Assembly: GCA_958510875.1 (NCBI GenBank)
Contig: OY294067.1
Location: forward strand, 247,209,736 to 247,273,735
From: Endomychus coccineus
Taxonomy: Eukaryota; Arthropoda; Insecta; Coleoptera; Endomychidae
Reading direction: 5' to 3'
DNA length: 64,000 nt
Part shown: one piece after another, positions 23,825-36,017 of the stretch
Layout: every line of letters begins with the position of its first letter
How positions within the stretch are numbered: position 1 is the stretch's first letter
Program-made: the position numbers and the translations under genes
Notes under the pieces: model-generated
Seen by the model: only the letters and a program-made list of their open reading frames with translations
What the model was told of the DNA's origin: nothing
Database searches by the model: none

Positions 23825-24426
23825 CAAAACTTGTGTCAAATTAATTAATTTGAAGTTTCTAAAAGTACGAAATTTCGCAATTTCATACGAATATTGTGAG
23901 GCTCAGAAGTTGATAGCGCTTCAGGCTCCGGGATTTCGAAATTGGAAGGTTCAAATTGTATAAAAACACAATTGCATGAACGCTAGACGTCCTATGTAAT
24001 TAGCTATGAACGTAATCATTTTGACATTTCCTTCGAGAAGCTCGCTACTCGTCAGTTAGAGCTTATACATTTTAGCTCGGTCTTGTTATGCTGGCGGCGC
24101 CAGTTGTGATAAAGTATTTTCTCGGTTGTGAGCCGCTAGCTTTCACCCGCTTCGGGTATATTTTAGTAGCTAGAAAATTCCCTTTCGTACGTCGCGCGTA
24201 GCTGAGACCTGAGAGTACCTGTTTCTGTTTTAATTAAAGTTTTCTATTTAATGAACATTTATCGAAAAAAAGAGGGACCGTCGGGCACGGTCCGATACCT
24301 AATCTAACTACATGGAGCGAAAACGGCACGCGAAAAGTCGTCGTAAAGCCGTATTAGGTACAACCAGTCTGCACTCCTCTAACTCTCCAGCTACGCGCTC
24401 CTCACGTGAACGTTATTCGATTTATC
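23825..24426 (+). repeat. Retroelement-leader-like unit, copy B
   Basis: Same unit as 6873-7519, here in the loop of a foldback. The start CAAAACTTGTGTC, the palindrome CAAATTAATTAATTTG and the end ATTCGATTTATC are conserved. TATAAAA lies near 23958. The possible primer-binding string of copy A is not preserved here; after TTAATGAACATTT the sequence diverges. The ORF ATG is at 24312. Confidence 0.5.
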
Positions 24427-24494
24427 TCAAAAAAACCAAAATGGCCAATATCGGCAGAAAAAAAAATAATTGGAAAATGAGTTCCAGGACATAA
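24312..24494 (+). CDS. Short basic ORF (60 codons), second copy
   Basis: It begins MERKRHAKSRRKAVLG and is rich in Arg, Lys and Ser. It aligns without gaps to the ORF at 7405 for 38 codons, after which this copy runs into the foldback arm, so its last ~22 codons are arm sequence. It may be the N-terminus of a retroelement gag/ORF1; no domain is recognised. The matched start codon and frame are the main reason to list it. Confidence 0.3.
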   Translation: MERKRHAKSRRKAVLGTTSLHSSNSPATRSSRERYSIYLKKTKMANIGRKKNNWKMSSRT

Positions 24495-25179
24495 GACTAT
24501 ATGCAAATACCTATATTTTCTCGCAAAGCAGATCCCGATCGAATGTAAATGACATGAGATATCTTAATTTGAAAAATAACTAAAAAATTGACTTAAAATT
24601 AAATTTCTGGAAAACTATTCAATATCAACTCAGATGGTAGTTTTGAGACCATAACACCTATCTCCAGTCCAAATTTCAGCCAAATCGGTTGAAAAATGAC
24701 CGAGTTAGCCGTTACGCAAGATTCCTTGCATATATGAGTATATATATGCAAGTAATATAATCTATTACGTAATATATCTATTACGGAGAGGAGAGAGGTC
24801 GGATCAACTTGAAATTTGGACTGGAAGTTCCTTGGACATTGACAATAAAAGGGTACTACTTTGATTTCTTAATTTCCAATACAACCAGAGATATTAATTT
24901 TTTGTTGCTAAGCTACCGTTAAAAATGTCAAAAAAACCTTTTTTGCCAAAAAAAAAGGGTTGCACCCACTTTGGGAAATAAAAATTTCAGGAGGTTGGTA
25001 TTGGTACCCTAAAAAAACTTTTCCACTGGGTCGCTATGCATCGTAAAATTTTCGCCAACCATTTGCCAGATTTACTCCACTATTAGGGTGATTAGGATTT
25101 GAAGGTCTGTTTTTATTTTAAATTCTCGGAGATTAAAGCAGTACATGATTTTAATGATTGATTCACTAATTCGATGCAT

Positions 25180-25500
25180 TCAGGTGAAGGGGTCCTGAAA
25201 ATCTATTCATTCGCAACTCACTCAGTTCCCAAAAGTTTGGTATAAATATGTCGATGATATTTTTGAGATTATAAGTGAAGATTCTGATTTAAATGGCTTT
25301 TTAACTTGTTTTATAGCCCAGTTGATTCACTGAAATTCAGTGTCAAAATAGAAACGCATAAGGAGCTTCCTTTCTATTTTAGTTTTACTCCGTGTAAGTA
25401 GATTTTGAACGGAAACGTCATTTACATGCATTTTTGTCAATATGTTTTTACTGATACTGTATGCTAATCTTATTGGGAAATAATTTGACTTCAAATTCTC
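25180..25500 (+). pseudogene. Penelope-like RT fragment
   Basis: One frame gives FPKVWYKYVDDIFEIISED, the YVDD-containing catalytic block of a Penelope-type reverse transcriptase (family pattern FW-x-RYVDDIFAI). A second, shifted frame just after it gives FSVKIETHKELPF, matching the usual F-T-x-E-x-E-x-N-x-x-L-PF block. The YVDD residues are intact but the reading frame is broken within 100 bp. Only the palm fragment remains; orientation is rightward, unlike most PLE copies here. Confidence 0.75.
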
Positions 25501-26459
25501 ATCATTTGATTTATCAGTTGAAGGTAAAATTCGTGAATAAGCCGTCTACAGTTGAACTAGAAAATAGAAGAGAAATACGTAATACAGGTAATGTATGAAG
25601 TGTGGTACGTGAAGGATGGAGGAAAGGGATCAAAGCAAACCGAACTGTATTGTTCAGTCTATGCGAATTAGAGATTCTCAAGAAGATACTTTGATGTATC
25701 TAGATTACATCACTCTACAACTATTTTTCTGATATTGATCTTGTGCATCTACAAATAACTACCCACGTGATCTTTTCAACAATTAAAATGAAATTCAAGT
25801 ACATTATACATTCAAGAAAATTGTTAGCATTACATTTAAAAATACTTTCTAGATTAACAAAGAAGAATATCACAAATATTCATGGAGGAAAATTTCTAAT
25901 GTGTAAGAATGGATGTAAACAAATTTGCTAGGAGTTGAGAGTTGTGTCTTGTTCGGTAAAACATTTCAGTACTGGCCAACCTTGGGGAATCATATTCATT
26001 GCTGGTAGCTAATACTACTACATACAGAAACACACACACATAAACACACACAGACACAGGCACACACGCCCACGCACATGAACATGCACACATAGACATC
26101 ATGTCAAAAATATTGTAAATCGATGCAGAACTGCTGAAAACGGATATATCTGCAAAATCCGGAAACATTGTTTTGGGCCTATTACTCCCGTTACACTATA
26201 CACTAAGTATAGATGGCGGAGCTAAAAAATACACAACAACAGATACATTTTAAAATGACAGACTGAATTGATTTTTTAAATATCTTGAAACCAATGACCA
26301 GTGCGTTATATTTTTTAGTTTATTGTTATAAAATTCAGACTTTGATAGTAGCTTAGACACATCTGTAACCATGTTGAAATTATTCCCATTTGCAAAGATT
26401 ATGAAAAGGTCTCTCATACTTTCACAGGCTTCAAATAGGCCTTATATACTCAATAGTAG
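25501..26459. other. Spacer with CA-rich microsatellite
   Basis: No recognised gene. The part 26022-26095 is an imperfect CA-rich tract with ACACACACATAAACACACAC-like runs. The 90-codon minus-strand frame across it is a by-product of that tract, rich in Cys and Val, with no domain. Confidence 0.5.
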
Positions 26460-27470
26460 AATAATTTCAGGTCACTCATCCTTCATTTCATAACCGGAAG
26501 TAGATTGACTCGTTTGTCGTACCCGCTCAATATATTCGATTATGGTTACTTAATGGAAAATTGTTTCAAACTGACATATGTGTAGTTTGGTAGGAAACAG
26601 TTGTGTTCTTCTTCGAAATACTCGATATAGTGTTTGATGGAAGAAATATGAGTTTGACACCATCTAGTGGAATTTTGGAGCGGAACGTTGCGTTATCCAG
26701 TAACAATACTACTTTCCTCATCTTGGTATCAACTTTGTGAAGCCATGTCGTCTTGATGTATGCAGTCAACCATTTTTCCTTGTTGGAGATAGCTTATCGA
26801 TGTATGCTGCTTTGTAACATCTAGGATTTCTGCTTTTACTCATCATTTTGAATAGAACCAAATTCTAATTTGTGATTCTGCAGTTTTTCTTCAAGAACAC
26901 TTGTAATTTTCCAAAGCACATATCTTTGTTGAAAAGGCACGATAGTAGAGACCCGTCTCGTCTGCATTGTAGACATAATTGGAGCGTAGTCTTTTAAAAC
27001 TGCCAACAATTTCTCTTTCCATGTTTTGACATCTTCGATATTATAACATCGGCAGATTCAACACATATATCCTTAAAAGATATCCTGCAATCGGCAAAAA
27101 TTTTTAACAACCCATTTGATGCTCTTAAGTAACTGAGCCTTAGGCTTTACCCAACTTCAAGGTCTTTTGCTTGAATTACTGCCCCAAGTATTGGTAACTA
27201 CTTCTTTCGTACTTTACGAAACCAATTGAAGCGAATTGATCGACAGCAAGATTCATCTCTGTTCGGGATTGTCGCCCTCCCATTACAAATTCCTGACTTT
27301 CCTTTTATTTTGTAACAATATGGCCACTCGTGTTTTACCTTTTATGAAATTTTCAGCCAATATCCTTGCACTGAAACCACTTTTTTCCACTTTCATCGAT
27401 TTTATCAATTTTTTCTTTGAAAGAGAGGCGGTTCCCGCGTTCCGTCATGCTCACATATTTAGCTGACGGA
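26460..27470 (-). pseudogene. pogo/Tigger transposase (CENP-B-like), broken
   Basis: Reading leftward, the N-terminal part near 27300-27470 gives KSMKVEKSGFSARILAENF, resembling the CENP-B-type HTH. Near 26960 comes YNADETGLYYRAFSTK, the first catalytic Asp block of pogo/Tigger DDE domains. The open frame 26566-26769 carries RKVVLLLDNATFRS (family: LLLDNAPCH, with the second catalytic Asp) and then VKLIFLPSNTIS (family: FLPPNTTS). The three blocks lie in the right order and spacing. Stops and frame changes separate them, so it is a dead copy. Terminal repeats were not identified. Confidence 0.88.
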
Positions 27471-27474
27471 ACTT

Positions 27475-28150
27475 CAGATCAACACAATACTAAAACTAGA
27501 TTCCACGAGCTTATGAAATAAGCTATGGTTCCATCTCTCATAAAGTGTTCTTACTTACCTGTCGGATTTTATTACCCTTCATTGACGGTATTTTTAGCAT
27601 GGTTGGATACTAGAAATTTCCGATGATAGGTGGTTGCAGTCGTTCAAGAGGAGGGTGTACAAAAGTAACAATCGAGATACAAATGAATATATGAATACAT
27701 TCATTTGTTTCTAGTTGGCTTTTGCCAGATAACAACGATCAGGTATCTCTTGCGTAGATTGATCAGTAATATCACAAACTAATAGTTCTAGACAGTCGTT
27801 TCGCTCTTCTCATAGACCTCATCTTAGACAGTTTGCAACGTTACGGATCAATCCCTATGAAAGGAACACAAAGGCAGCTTTATTCAAAAAATCCACAATG
27901 AGCAACGTCATCAATGAGTAGAGGCCCCACTAAGAAATCAATCAATGTACCACATCAATTGATAGATTTCTCGAACTTCAAAAATTACGAGGAAAGTTGA
28001 AGCTTTTATTAATTGACAACATACTATATATTTCACAACTTTATGTTTCATTCTATGTATTGTGACGTACCTTGATACTTTTTGGCGATTATTACTTATG
28101 ACGTCTTCAACATTCAACAAGTCTACCAGATCTGAATTCAATTGAATTTA
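27475..28150. other. Retroelement leader and satellite scrap
   Basis: The stretch next to the primer-binding site (27940-28150) should be the leader of the minus-strand LTR element at 28151-28700, but no gag motif is visible. Near 27785-27835, on the minus strand, GAAGAGCGAAACGACTGTC and ACTATTAGTTTGTGAT resemble the end of the ~357 bp satellite unit of 13.3-15.9 kb. Confidence 0.4.
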
Positions 28151-28170
28151 TGTTGAATTCTCGGGCGCCA
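28151..28170 (-). other. Primer-binding site of an LTR retrotransposon
   Basis: On the minus strand the sequence is TGGCGCCCGAGAATTCAACA. TGG plus GCGCCC is typical of sites that pair with a tRNA 3' end ending in CCA. It lies 7 bases after the inferred LTR end. The tRNA species is not assigned. Confidence 0.65.
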
Positions 28171-28177
28171 GATTTTT

Positions 28178-28700
28178 TGTTAAGGTTTACTCCTCGTTGA
28201 GGGATTATCAGATACAATATAACAATTACAATTACTTATTACGATATTTGATATTACAAGGCCGTACCGCGAGCAAAACTATGGAACTCAATGCACTAAC
28301 TCAATTAGCAAAATTACTATTCACCTAATACTTTAATGGTAACTGGCGGAACACATATTCTTCGATTTTGGCAGTACAACTGATTGCTTACTTCGGAAGA
28401 CTCACTAACTTTCTCTCTCAGGCTGTCTAACTAACTGACCATATATAACTGACTATCTCTCACCGCTTGCGAGTCATTCTTTTATACTAATCAAAGTGCT
28501 GTTCAAGTCACCTCTACCAGTTCCTGCAGACCATTTTTTTTACTCATTTCGCGCGAATGATCCTCCGCCAATTCCTGAATTCTGTGATGTGGTTTTTATG
28601 CTTACATCTGTTCCGTTATCTTATGATGACACGAACATACGCGGATTATGAATATTCCAACTCATGCGAATGAAAATACGGTACTATCTATATTCCTACA
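28178..28700 (-). mobile_element. 5' LTR of a retrotransposon (523 bp)
   Basis: On the minus strand the segment begins TGTAGGAATATAG at 28700 and ends CCTTAACA at 28178, so it has TG...CA ends. Inside are a TATAAAAG box near 28490 and, about 30 bases downstream, an insect-type initiator TCAGT near 28440. A canonical primer-binding site follows. This order (promoter LTR, primer-binding site, leader) supports an LTR retrotransposon reading leftward. No second LTR, gag or pol was found, so the element is truncated. Gypsy, BEL/Pao or Copia cannot be decided. Confidence 0.65.
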
Positions 28701-29130
28701 CACTGATATACTTATTCAGAATTATGAATTCTATATACTTATATAAACGAAATATTTTAAAATATATGACCAATATAGGTGTTTCTCGTTAAATAATTAT
28801 TGAATATTTTTGAGCTTTGTTACAGTATTCTTATAATTTGCTGTCACGTGAACTGTCAAAATCATTGAAAGAAAGGACTTTGTATTGTTAACCATACTTT
28901 CATGATACTTCAGAGCAATTAATTTGATGTTACCTTATTATAAAGTAGTAACTATGGTCCATGACCTATAGATTTTAGTTGTACCTATATGAGTACCGCT
29001 ATAATGTGACGTCACTTGAAAAAATTCAAAATAAAAATTTCGGACAATTCTGCAGCTTTTTTTTAAGGTAAATTCCTAGACCCCTCATAACACGCATAGA
29101 GAGGGAGTCAAAATAAGTTTATTTAATGAC
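28701..29130. other. Spacer; holds left target duplication of hAT
   Basis: AT-rich, no recognised motif. TTAATGAC at 29123-29130 is the left target-site copy of the hAT element. Confidence 0.45.
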
Positions 29131-31210
29131 TAAAGTGAGGCAAATATGGAGAAAAAAAAGTTGAATATATGATCATATATATGAAAGAAATTTAGTTGAA
29201 ATATGAAAAAAAAAATTTAAATATGAAATTATTTAAAAATCAGTATTTTAATTTTCACAATCAATTGCTTTTTAATGGGGTAGTTTGAAATAAAACAAAA
29301 CATAGTTCAATATTTTGTTATTTGAAAATATATCTACCAAAACAATTTTTACATGATTAATTTAGTTATTAAAACAATGAACAATTAAGTATTTCTCGCA
29401 ATTTTCTAACAATAAGTTTCGCCTCCTATCAGTATACATATGTTTAAATGCAGAATAGCTTCTCTCTTCGTCAACAGACGTAATAGGGGCGTTTTCTAAA
29501 TGTGACAAAATTTCTGGTTCCAATGTGAATGTTTTATCAAAGTCTCCAATTAAACCATTGGCTGCTTGTAAAAGCAATTTGTAGCCATGGTTCTCATCTA
29601 TTACTGCTTTGAAGAATTTTTGATATATTTGGTTTTCAATATGTCCCGGAACATTTCTGCATTTTTCCTCAAATTCTTTTATTAAATTTACCGCCTCTAT
29701 CAAAGATAATTTGGATGACTCTAATTGGATAATAGTGTTTAAAAAGAAATTATAATTGGTTTTTATAAATGAAACTGGTTGACATAAAATGTGATTGGTC
29801 AGCAATTTTTTGGCTTGTAAGAGAGGCTGAGAATAATCATCTCCAAATTCTTGTATAACAGTTTTTATTTGCGTTAGGTTTTCGGCATAAAAATAAGCAT
29901 CCTCTAACCACGTTCCCCAACGTGTTAAAACGGGGTGAGGTGGAATAGGAAGATTAGGTAAATGCTCTCTATAAAATTGACTTCTAAGTGGAGCTCTTAA
30001 AACTATTTTTTCACGCAAGATATCAAATCACCTACAAGGAGAAAGTTTTTTCTAACTTCTTCTGTCGTTTCATCTATACTTATAAAAAAATAATCATTCA
30101 CTATCTCTAATCTGATGCTATTAAGTAACGCGAATATAAATTGTCAATTTCTGTTCTTCTTAGAGTTCTTTCGCTTGGTATATCAAATTTAGAATACTTT
30201 TGAAGAAAAGATTGGAAATTATCGTTTGACAGTTGATAAGGGTATATTTGACGTCACCAATGCTCGACATAAATCTTGCCTGAATTCTTGCTCACTTGAA
30301 GTTTTGGCAACATTAGATTGAAGGCACTTTGATATTGACGGTTGCTTTTTTCCTTCAGATGTCACTTTGTTTCGTTTAGCCACATGTGATGCAGTTTTAA
30401 CATGCTGTTCTATTAGAAACCTTTTCTCAGATGTAATCTACAAAGACGGAATACCATATGTAGAGCAAATTTTCTTCACACCGAAAAATCCTAATATTTG
30501 AAATCTTGAAAAGTTACGTGAAATACACCTTGTGCATATTTAATAAACCCTCTTCATGACACACCTTGTATAGCTTGTTTTTTAGAAACATTTTTTTATG
30601 TTGAAAAGTCTGTATAGCTTTGAAAATAATAAATTTGTACTTACAATTTTGCTGCAAACTGAGCAGAATACTTTTCCCATGTCCATAGACAACTCTGGAC
30701 ATGGTTCAATCCACATAGACACTTTGACACTTGTCATTTTAAATAGACACACCGGTACACTTCAAAATCTAAATTTAAATTAACTCTGAAATTGTCGGCA
30801 CAACTTTAAAGAAAACTTGTAATAATTATGCCCCTCCTCGTGCCCTTAGTTTGGTAACAAATAAATGGACCCCAACGGTGTCGGGTAATTAATTCTTAGT
30901 ACCTACTTCCGGATTAAGTGAATATTTTAAACATCAACAATATTATTGGGATTTACTAGTAATTGTTCTTTTCTTGAAATTATACCTGCTACATGTAAAA
31001 CCAGTCAAGCAACACAAATTGAGAGCTTCTAAATTTACTTTAAGAATAATGAAATGTTTTGGTTAAATTATATAGGAAGGAATTGTTTGTAAAATTGTAA
31101 CAGATATGCTAAAAATTGAAAAATAGTTGAAAATATGAAAAATTCGTAAAAATTTCATATAATATGAAAAATATGCCAAATATGAAAATTTCATAAATGT
31201 CTCACTTTAA
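29131..31210 (-). mobile_element. hAT transposon with perfect 8 bp target duplication
   Basis: The left end TAAAGTGAGGCAAATATG and the right end, read on the other strand, TTAAAGTGAGACATTTATG are imperfect inverted repeats. Both are directly flanked by TTAATGAC (29123-29130 and 31211-31218). An 8 bp duplication is diagnostic of hAT insertion, and it fits the minus-strand hAT transposase inside. Short motifs like AATATGAAA crowd both subterminal regions, as is usual for hAT transposase binding. Length is 2,080 bp, shorter than a full element. Confidence 0.9.
29362..30480 (-). pseudogene. hAT transposase (CGGBP1-like N-terminus), broken
   Basis: Reading leftward, an N-terminal part near 30260-30400 gives SHVAKRNKVTSEGKKQ and then EFRQDLCRALVTSNIPLS, matching the BED-like linker of CGGBP1-related hAT proteins. 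A frame near 30080 gives FFISIDETTEE, with the first catalytic Asp. The long open frame 29362-30018 (218 codons) holds HPVLTRWGTWLEDAYFYAEN and ends APITSVDEERSYSAFKHM and then RRRNLLLENCEKYL, the C-terminal dimerisation block. The middle of the DDE domain is missing between about 30010 and 29990. The M at 30018 is not the real start. Confidence 0.88.
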
Positions 31211-31218
31211 TTAATGAC

Positions 31219-32490
31219 TGATATCTTAGAGCTTGAATAGGAAGTGTTCTGTCCCGAGGAATAAATAATAGCAAACAATTTAAGCTGTTCAAAAGCTTGT
31301 GAAAATTTGAGAATATTACATTGTCAATCGTAATATTTTTTCTCATCGGATTGTACATTCCAGTAGGTATCCTTCGTAAAATACGAAGTGTACATTGCAC
31401 CAGAATATTATTAGTAATGAAATTATACACAGAATAAGTTTCTTATATAAATTAAATTCAACAAGAAGGATGTATATTGCAGTGAATGTATTTTAATTAA
31501 AAGCTATGATGTTTTTATAAGACTTGTAGTCAGCTCGTTTGATTGTAATCTGCTGAGAAATTCATTTAGCGCAGTGCAAGTTGCAGTAACAAAGGAATCA
31601 TTTTGTTCGTTTTATGATATCACGAGAAGCACGTCGTTTTGTTTCAAACAGGAGGCTCACTTCTTCCTTCAAGTGAAGTATCAAACATAAACATTCATCA
31701 GTGTAGTCGAGTTCGTATGGCCCAACTGTAATCCACTAATACGAGAACAAACCATATTATTATTCTATGCAACACCGTAGTGAAGACTCCAAGGATGGTG
31801 GAAGCGGAGTTAATTTAGCAATTGGGTCTCAACGCGAGATTATTTGCTGTCGATGCTCTATCAAGTTTCCATGAGTCCGTGAGAATTCAGATGATTCCAG
31901 ATACAACATGATTCTCTGTACGGACTCAAAAATAAGTTCAATTACTCCCAAAATAAATAGCAATTATTTTACACTAGAAACTTCCGGGAAAATTGTCGGT
32001 ATTAAGCCTCTGAATTCCTTGACAAGACTCCGTATATATGTGCCATCTCACACAGTGATTGACATGATTTTATAGTTCTCATGTTGTATTTTTCAAGATC
32101 CTATTGCCTGTTAATTTTATTTTCAATTTATTATGTTACAGCTGTCTTAGGACGAGAATACAGAAAGTTATAAACTTAGTTTTTTCCGCATGCATGCAGA
32201 GAAGTTTCCCTTATTGAAGTAGTTGAATAAGATTGATAATTCTATAAATAAAATACAATACACAAAGTCATGTCTAGAATTATTTAAATCAGAGAAGAAA
32301 TTCACAATTACGATGGTTTCAAATTGAGATAGAATGAATATAAGATACAATCACCATTTACAATTTAAAAATTATAACTTTTTTTTACTGTTCAAGGTTA
32401 TTTTTAAATTGCATATGATTCTGATCTCGGATGTTCTGTGGTATATTATCAAATATTCTGATAGCATAATGTTCCGTGGGTTGTATATGT
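31219..32490. other. Unannotated spacer
   Basis: No recognised motif. Two minus-strand frames (31191-31430 and 32168-32350) carry no domain that I can name. Confidence 0.4.
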
Positions 32491-32499
32491 GAGCGGACA

Positions 32500-34590
32500 T
32501 GCCAAACGAGTGGTGGGCAGCAAAGGAGGTTTTTATACAAAAGCCAGGACGAGAGTCTTACGGCCAGCCAAAATCTGTCTGTGCGATCGCTCTAACATCG
32601 CTTCTCCTGAAAACTCTAGATAAACTGATCAACAGGTATGTCAGATACGGTACTCAGCAACTCACATCATAACCAGTAAGACTACCAAATCGGAAAATCC
32701 CTGCGAAATGGCGGTATACCAGCTAATATTGAGAGCAGAGATATCGCCCGACTGCAAAGAAATTGCACTAGCGGGCTTTCTGGACATAGAGGGAGCTTTT
32801 GCAACGCGAGAGCGATGGATGGATGATTTGCTGTGCAGATGGGTCCACAACATGCTCCGTTGACGGTCAGTCATAGGAATGTTCAATGAGGTTGAGATGT
32901 AGGTACGGGTCGCTGGTGTATGTCCGCAAGGTGTACTGCCACCTCTGCTTTGGAGTCTGGTGATGGACGAATTTCTAATACTCCTTGAGGGTTATGAATT
33001 CTGCATAATCTGATATGAGGATGACATCGTCATTGTAGTGCAAGGCAAGTTCGGGGGCACAGTAGTATCCCTGATGCAGCAATCACTAGACACCGTGGAA
33101 AAATGGTGCAACAAGGAGGCGAAGTGAATCGGTCGAAAATAACCATTGCACCCTTCCCGGGGAGGAAGGACATTTGAAACATGCGATACTTCGTTCTGTA
33201 TGGGGATATCATAGAGGTGACGGACACGGTTAATTACTTCGAGGTAAGCCTAGAAGAAAGGCCTACCTTTGGGAAGCATCTGGAGAAATCCACTAATCAA
33301 TCGATGAGGGCCTAGAGGAGCACCTGTACCTCGCCGCTCAGGCAGAAGCCATAAAGGGAGCGTATCGCTTCGATCTTATTGGACAAGGAAAGGCCGAACA
33401 AACAAGCCGAAGTATTCTTGGTTTACTTGAATCACCTGGGCCATTGGGGATGAGGTCCGACAGCATCAAGGTTCCTAGCACTTTCGTACAGTTCAAGATT
33501 CAAACCTTGATTGGGGGAGAGAAGAGTCGGGGCAATCCTTATGGTACCAGGGGATTCCGTATGATTCACTGAGGGCACCAAGATCGAAAAAAGTACAGAC
33601 GCTGGAATAGTCGGGACGAAGGACCAAGAGGAAAAAATTTATTCGAACCAAGGGGCACTCGTGACAGAATTCCAAAGAAAAATACCAGCAATTACAATAT
33701 ATACTCGAATTATGAGGAAGCGATCATATGAGCTTAGACAAATCACAATCATAGTGAGCACCCTAGCTGTGCTTAAGGCACTGGAGTCATACACAATCAC
33801 CTGAAAATGTTTACACGATTGTGTTGAAGAGCTAATAGCAGTAGTAAAGAAACCTAATAGAGTTACCCTCGTATCTTCTGAGGAAACCAGACGCGAAAGG
33901 ACAGAAACTGCCATTGCACTCGCCAAAGCGAAGGCGGAACAACTCCTGATTGAACCACAGCCAACATGTGGCATTTCTCTTGCTACACCGAAATCTGTAA
34001 TTCAATAATGGCTCGAAGCAGAGCACAGTGCCTATTGGAGGGAACTGTCCCGTATGTCGTACTTCAAGCGACTAATGGGGGACGTCCAGTAGCAACGAGT
34101 GAAAAATCTACTCACGTTCAGCAGACAAGAAATAAGGAATCTCGTTGCATTCTTGTCACGCCCCATGCAACAAACATTTCTGCACGATGGTAGATCAGCC
34201 CACACGCAGGGGGTGCGGCGTGGAAGAAGAGACAGTCATGCATATGCTGTCCAGTGGATGGCATTCGCGGTTGATCGTTGAACATACTTTGTGGACGATA
34301 AAACTGAACCCAGAAAATCAGAAGTAATCCCTGCATCAGGCTACTGAATTTTATAGAATACACCGGACTGATGAAGCACATGTATGTGAGGGCACCATAG
34401 GATACTAATCACCGCAGTGCAGTGGGGCTGCCTCTGAAGGAAGAACAACCAACCTTACGGGGAGGGGATATAGTCGGTAAGAATCCGGCAGACCCGCATG
34501 CACAAACCCTCGAAATGCTTATGCAAGATTCTCCCTCCTCTACACATAACAAAAATTTAATCAGAAGCAGTTTGCTCCCGCAATTTATTT
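32500..34590 (+). pseudogene. Jockey/R1/I-type LINE: reverse transcriptase and RNase H
   Basis: This is the 3' part of a non-LTR retrotransposon polyprotein. In order: VFIQKPGRESYGQPKSV near 32545 (family VFIPKPGR-x-SY), TSLLLKTLDKLINRYVR, then ALAGFLDIEGAFATRERW near 32770 (family FLDIEGAFDN, first catalytic Asp), and VCPQGVLPPLLWSLVMDE near 32920. Next comes YEDDIVIVVQGKF near 33015, the YADD active site with Ala changed to Glu. Downstream, TLAVLKALESYTIT near 33765 and KKPNRVTLV near 33850 match the RNase H region, and a C-terminal EEETVMHML block is near 34225. GC content is clearly higher than the surroundings. Many stops and frameshifts; 5' truncated, endonuclease absent. The element at 51960-53900 belongs to the same clade. 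Confidence 0.88.
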
Positions 34591-34599
34591 TTTGCATAT

Positions 34600-36017
34600 T
34601 TAATATATGAACTATTTTTCAACAAAACATGCACACTCAAGTATTCTATGTTTAACAAAGTATGGTCTACATGACTGTATTTGTTGCAGATTCATTATTG
34701 CAGCACTTTACCAAACAATATCCGTGGAATCACCACAGAAGATGATCGTACATATAATAGTAGAGTCAACGTAAGAGTAAAATATCATTGGGGTGGCTTC
34801 AAAATTAATATACACGATGGTTCCAAAATACGTAGATTTACCAAGATGGTGCACGAGCTCCTTTGAGTACTCTTCCCACAATGACGAATCAGCCGTTAAC
34901 TGCTTGCACGTAGTTTTGATTTGAGTCCAAGACTTATAACATTTTTAGTGCACGAGGTCGAAATTAATAGTCATGAACAAGTTAGCAGTGAATAGTGCAG
35001 ACATCTGAAGCTCTTCAAAATGGACTCCATTTTCAAATGAGCCATTTTAGAAGGCATGTATTGTTCATATGAGTACAGCATGTACACGTTTTATTTGTAA
35101 GGTATTCTTATATGCAGAACACAAGCATCAGCTGAAATGAGTGGTAAAAGACTTCAAGATTCATCTGACTATAAGGGTTCCAGTCTTTAAGATGCTCGTG
35201 TGGAAACACACACATTTTGTTTTTCATGTTTTGTGCTCAAATCGGGAGCGCAAAAGTCTTCGACGGAAACCGAAAGGAATAACGACAACAGAGTTCAATG
35301 TATGCTTCAACGTATTATTTTCTTACTGAGCTCCTGAATATGTAACTTGAATGAGCGTACAAAGTACACTAGGGCTTGGGAGTACATCGATTCCTTGAAT
35401 CAATAGAGGCAGAGTAAATGTTTATATTTAAGAGATAAGACCAAATTGCCGCTATAAATATTAACCACTGTTTTCCCCATTGAAGTAGAAAGAGCAGCGA
35501 CCCCAGTTTCACCCTTAGCGTGGTTTATTTTCAGTCAAAACTGGAATTAAAATATGCCAAGCAAGCAAATCTTGAATTATTCCAATGGAAACCGAATTTC
35601 GGAATGTAATTTCGCTTCATCGACGTTATTTTTAAGATCGGATCTATTTGTTCCTAGTTCAATCAGCTGATTTACATTTAACTCTCAGTACTTACTTCTC
35701 ATAAATTTACGCTGGGATAATAGTGTATCAAGAATAATTTTCCACCACATATAGCAATTTCAGTTTATCATAGGATAATATCACTGATGAGGAAATTGTC
35801 AATATGTGCTTATTCAAGTGTAATTTAGTATTTCATCCAAATTTAGTGATTAAATTTCCAATGAGTTTACACATAGTAAATGCTGTAACTTAGTTTTCAC
35901 TCAGCGCTACTATTTTCTTTCAGTAACTTGTGGGCTTGGGGTGTATCAAAAACATATAAGAGTTTCAACTTGAAAAAACTAATGTAGATAATTTGAATAT
36001 CGTAATGCGTGGACGTA
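34600..36017. other. Spacer with one exon-like frame
   Basis: Mostly featureless. At 34681-34866 a 61-codon frame (MLQIHYCSTLPNNIRG...) follows a pyrimidine-rich stretch ending in GTTGCAG, which could pass as a splice acceptor, but no family is recognised and it may be chance. Confidence 0.35.

Larger units (their letters stand above)
23152..25082. mobile_element. Long foldback element, TTA target duplication
   Basis: The arms (about 23152-23824 and 24435-25082) are inverted copies. The outer ends TAGTGAAGTAAATCTGG and its mirrored form ending CACTA at 25082 are flanked by TTA at 23149-23151 and 25083-25085. Internal landmarks such as TACGATGCATAGCGACCC near 23209 and its mirror near 25033 confirm the pairing. 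A TTA duplication suggests PIF/Harbinger-type insertion. The loop holds a unit of unrelated origin at 23825-24426. No transposase is encoded, and the arms differ from those of the foldback at 8565-9816. Confidence 0.88.

Noticed and set aside
25896..26168. 90-codon Cys/Val-rich minus-strand ORF
   Set aside because: It is produced by the CA-rich microsatellite.
34681..34866. Possible last exon with a splice-acceptor-like sequence
   Set aside because: No recognised protein family and no upstream exon; chance is likely.
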